31,451 nucleotides of DNA from positions 1-31,451 of the forward strand of contig CAYRVF010000059.1 in assembly GCA_964427535.1 (NCBI GenBank), in the 5' to 3' direction. Shown here piece after piece: positions 30,899-31,451 of this stretch; within the stretch, counting starts at the first letter, position 1; each line of letters starts with the position of its first letter. The stretch comes from CAYRVF01 sp964427535 (lineage in GTDB: Bacteria > Chloroflexota > Ktedonobacteria > Ktedonobacterales > JADMIN01). The position numbers were made by a program, and so were the translations under genes. The notes below the pieces were generated by a model, which saw nothing but the letters and a program-made list of their open reading frames with translations, was not told the origin of the DNA and did not search any database.

Positions 30899-31201
30899 AT
30901 GGCTGACAATTTCGAGAACCAGACACCAGAGCAGATCTACGCGCAGCTTAGCCCCGAGCAGCGCGCCGCGATCGCCGCGCAGTTCCAGCAGGGCCTCGCC
31001 GGCTCCGACCATCCGGACGCGCAGACGCTGACCTCGGTGGACCCGCAGTCTGCCACAGCCGAGCAGGTCGCCGCGATGCACAAGCACGCGAGCCAGTATG
31101 CGAAGAACGTCTTCGGCACGGTAATGAACCACCCCGTCGCGACCGCCGCGCTCGGCGGCTTCGCCATTTACGAGCTCGACAAGCATCTTCGCGACCGCTA
31201 A
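30899..31201 (+). CDS. unknown 100-residue protein
   Basis: No family is recognised. The N-terminus is helical and acidic/Gln-rich (TPEQIYAQLSPEQRAAIAAQ). The middle has a Thr/Ser/Ala segment, and the C-terminus has KHASQYAKNVFGTVMNHPVA followed by a weakly hydrophobic stretch (TAALGGFAIYEL) and a basic end (DKHLRDR). That stretch is too short and weak for a sure membrane helix, but could sit at a membrane. The start ATG 30899 has AGAGGAG with a 9-base spacer. An in-frame ATG at 30767, with AAGGAG 5 bases upstream, would add 44 residues of similar codon use; both are possible, and I prefer the shorter. A terminator-like hairpin follows at 31256. Confidence 0.65.
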   Translation: MADNFENQTPEQIYAQLSPEQRAAIAAQFQQGLAGSDHPDAQTLTSVDPQSATAEQVAAMHKHASQYAKNVFGTVMNHPVATAALGGFAIYELDKHLRDR

Positions 31202-31255
31202 GTGGGCACGCCGCGTGGCGTTCTCGCGCGGGAACATCAGCAGAGCGAGATGCGA

Positions 31256-31294
31256 GACGCGGCAGTCATGGATATACGTCCTGGCTGCCGCGTC
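31256..31294 (+). terminator. 10-bp hairpin followed by TTTCTG
   Basis: GACGCGGCAG (31256-31265) pairs perfectly with CTGCCGCGTC (31285-31294) around a 19-base loop, followed by TTTCTG. It lies 54 bases after the stop at 31201 and is a fair terminator candidate. It also precedes the end of a convergent partial gene. Confidence 0.65.
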
Positions 31295-31346
31295 TTTCTG
31301 CGCGAAACGTGCGCCCGTTGACCATCAGCACGAGCGGTGCCGCTTA

Positions 31347-31451
31347 CTAGGCGAAGACGCTGCGTGAGCGTCTCGGGCGAAACAGACGGCGGACGTGCCT
31401 GCGCGCAGCCGCCACGGCCATGTGCAGCAGCACGGAGAGCACCGCCACGAG
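31347..31451 (-). CDS. C-terminal fragment of a membrane protein (start beyond window)
   Basis: The minus-strand frame is open to the window edge and ends at TAG 31347-31349. The visible 34 residues read as a hydrophobic helix (LVAVLSVLLHMAVAAA) followed by a basic tail (RRHVRRLFRPRRSRSVFA), the usual ending of a protein whose last membrane helix leaves its C-terminus in the cytoplasm. No family can be named from so little. A chance open frame in GC-rich DNA remains possible. Confidence 0.45.
   Translation of the reverse strand, partial: LVAVLSVLLHMAVAAARRHVRRLFRPRRSRSVFA

Overview
This is a GC-rich, gene-dense bacterial window with no rRNA, tRNA, CRISPR array, insertion sequence or phage gene that I can recognise. 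Three things point to a Chloroflexota-like monoderm lineage: the protein families, a Tad cluster with no outer-membrane parts in view, and dispersed C-tract/G-tract hairpin repeats. This placement is an inference and no marker in the window proves it.

Layout, left to right. The 3' part of metK (1-851) is followed by a hairpin repeat region. A minus-strand membrane protein with two PH-like domains comes next (1137-3017). A plus-strand drug-exporter operon follows: GbsR/MarR-type regulator, ABC ATPase and duplicated ABC-2 permease (3312-6412). A cytochrome P450 (plus) converges on an acyl-CoA dehydrogenase (minus) across a strong hairpin. Then come a stand-alone murG and a small protein built almost wholly of Ser-X-X triplets (10770-11120).

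From 17054 down to 11126 lies a minus-strand series: def, miaB, a TPR protein with an acidic tail, a 40-residue basic protein, an unknown 144-residue protein, a PucR-type regulator and a TenA-like protein. An acetoacetate-decarboxylase-like gene (17394-18056) converges on a reduced Tad secretion cluster, cpaF-tadB-tadC (21704-18053), which has a near-consensus promoter.

The plus-strand right half begins with a RibD/DHFR-like reductase. It is followed by a three-gene run: an XPB-type helicase, a Bax1/DUF790 nuclease and a large protein with eight cysteine pairs in two DnaJ-like clusters (22832-28061). This resembles the archaeal XPB-Bax1 helicase-nuclease pair with an added zinc-finger gene, and it is the most interesting system here. 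After a second repeat region come four small unknown genes (28568-31201). Three of them are followed by clear hairpins and one has a long, structured leader. The window closes inside a minus-strand gene that ends in a membrane helix and a basic tail.
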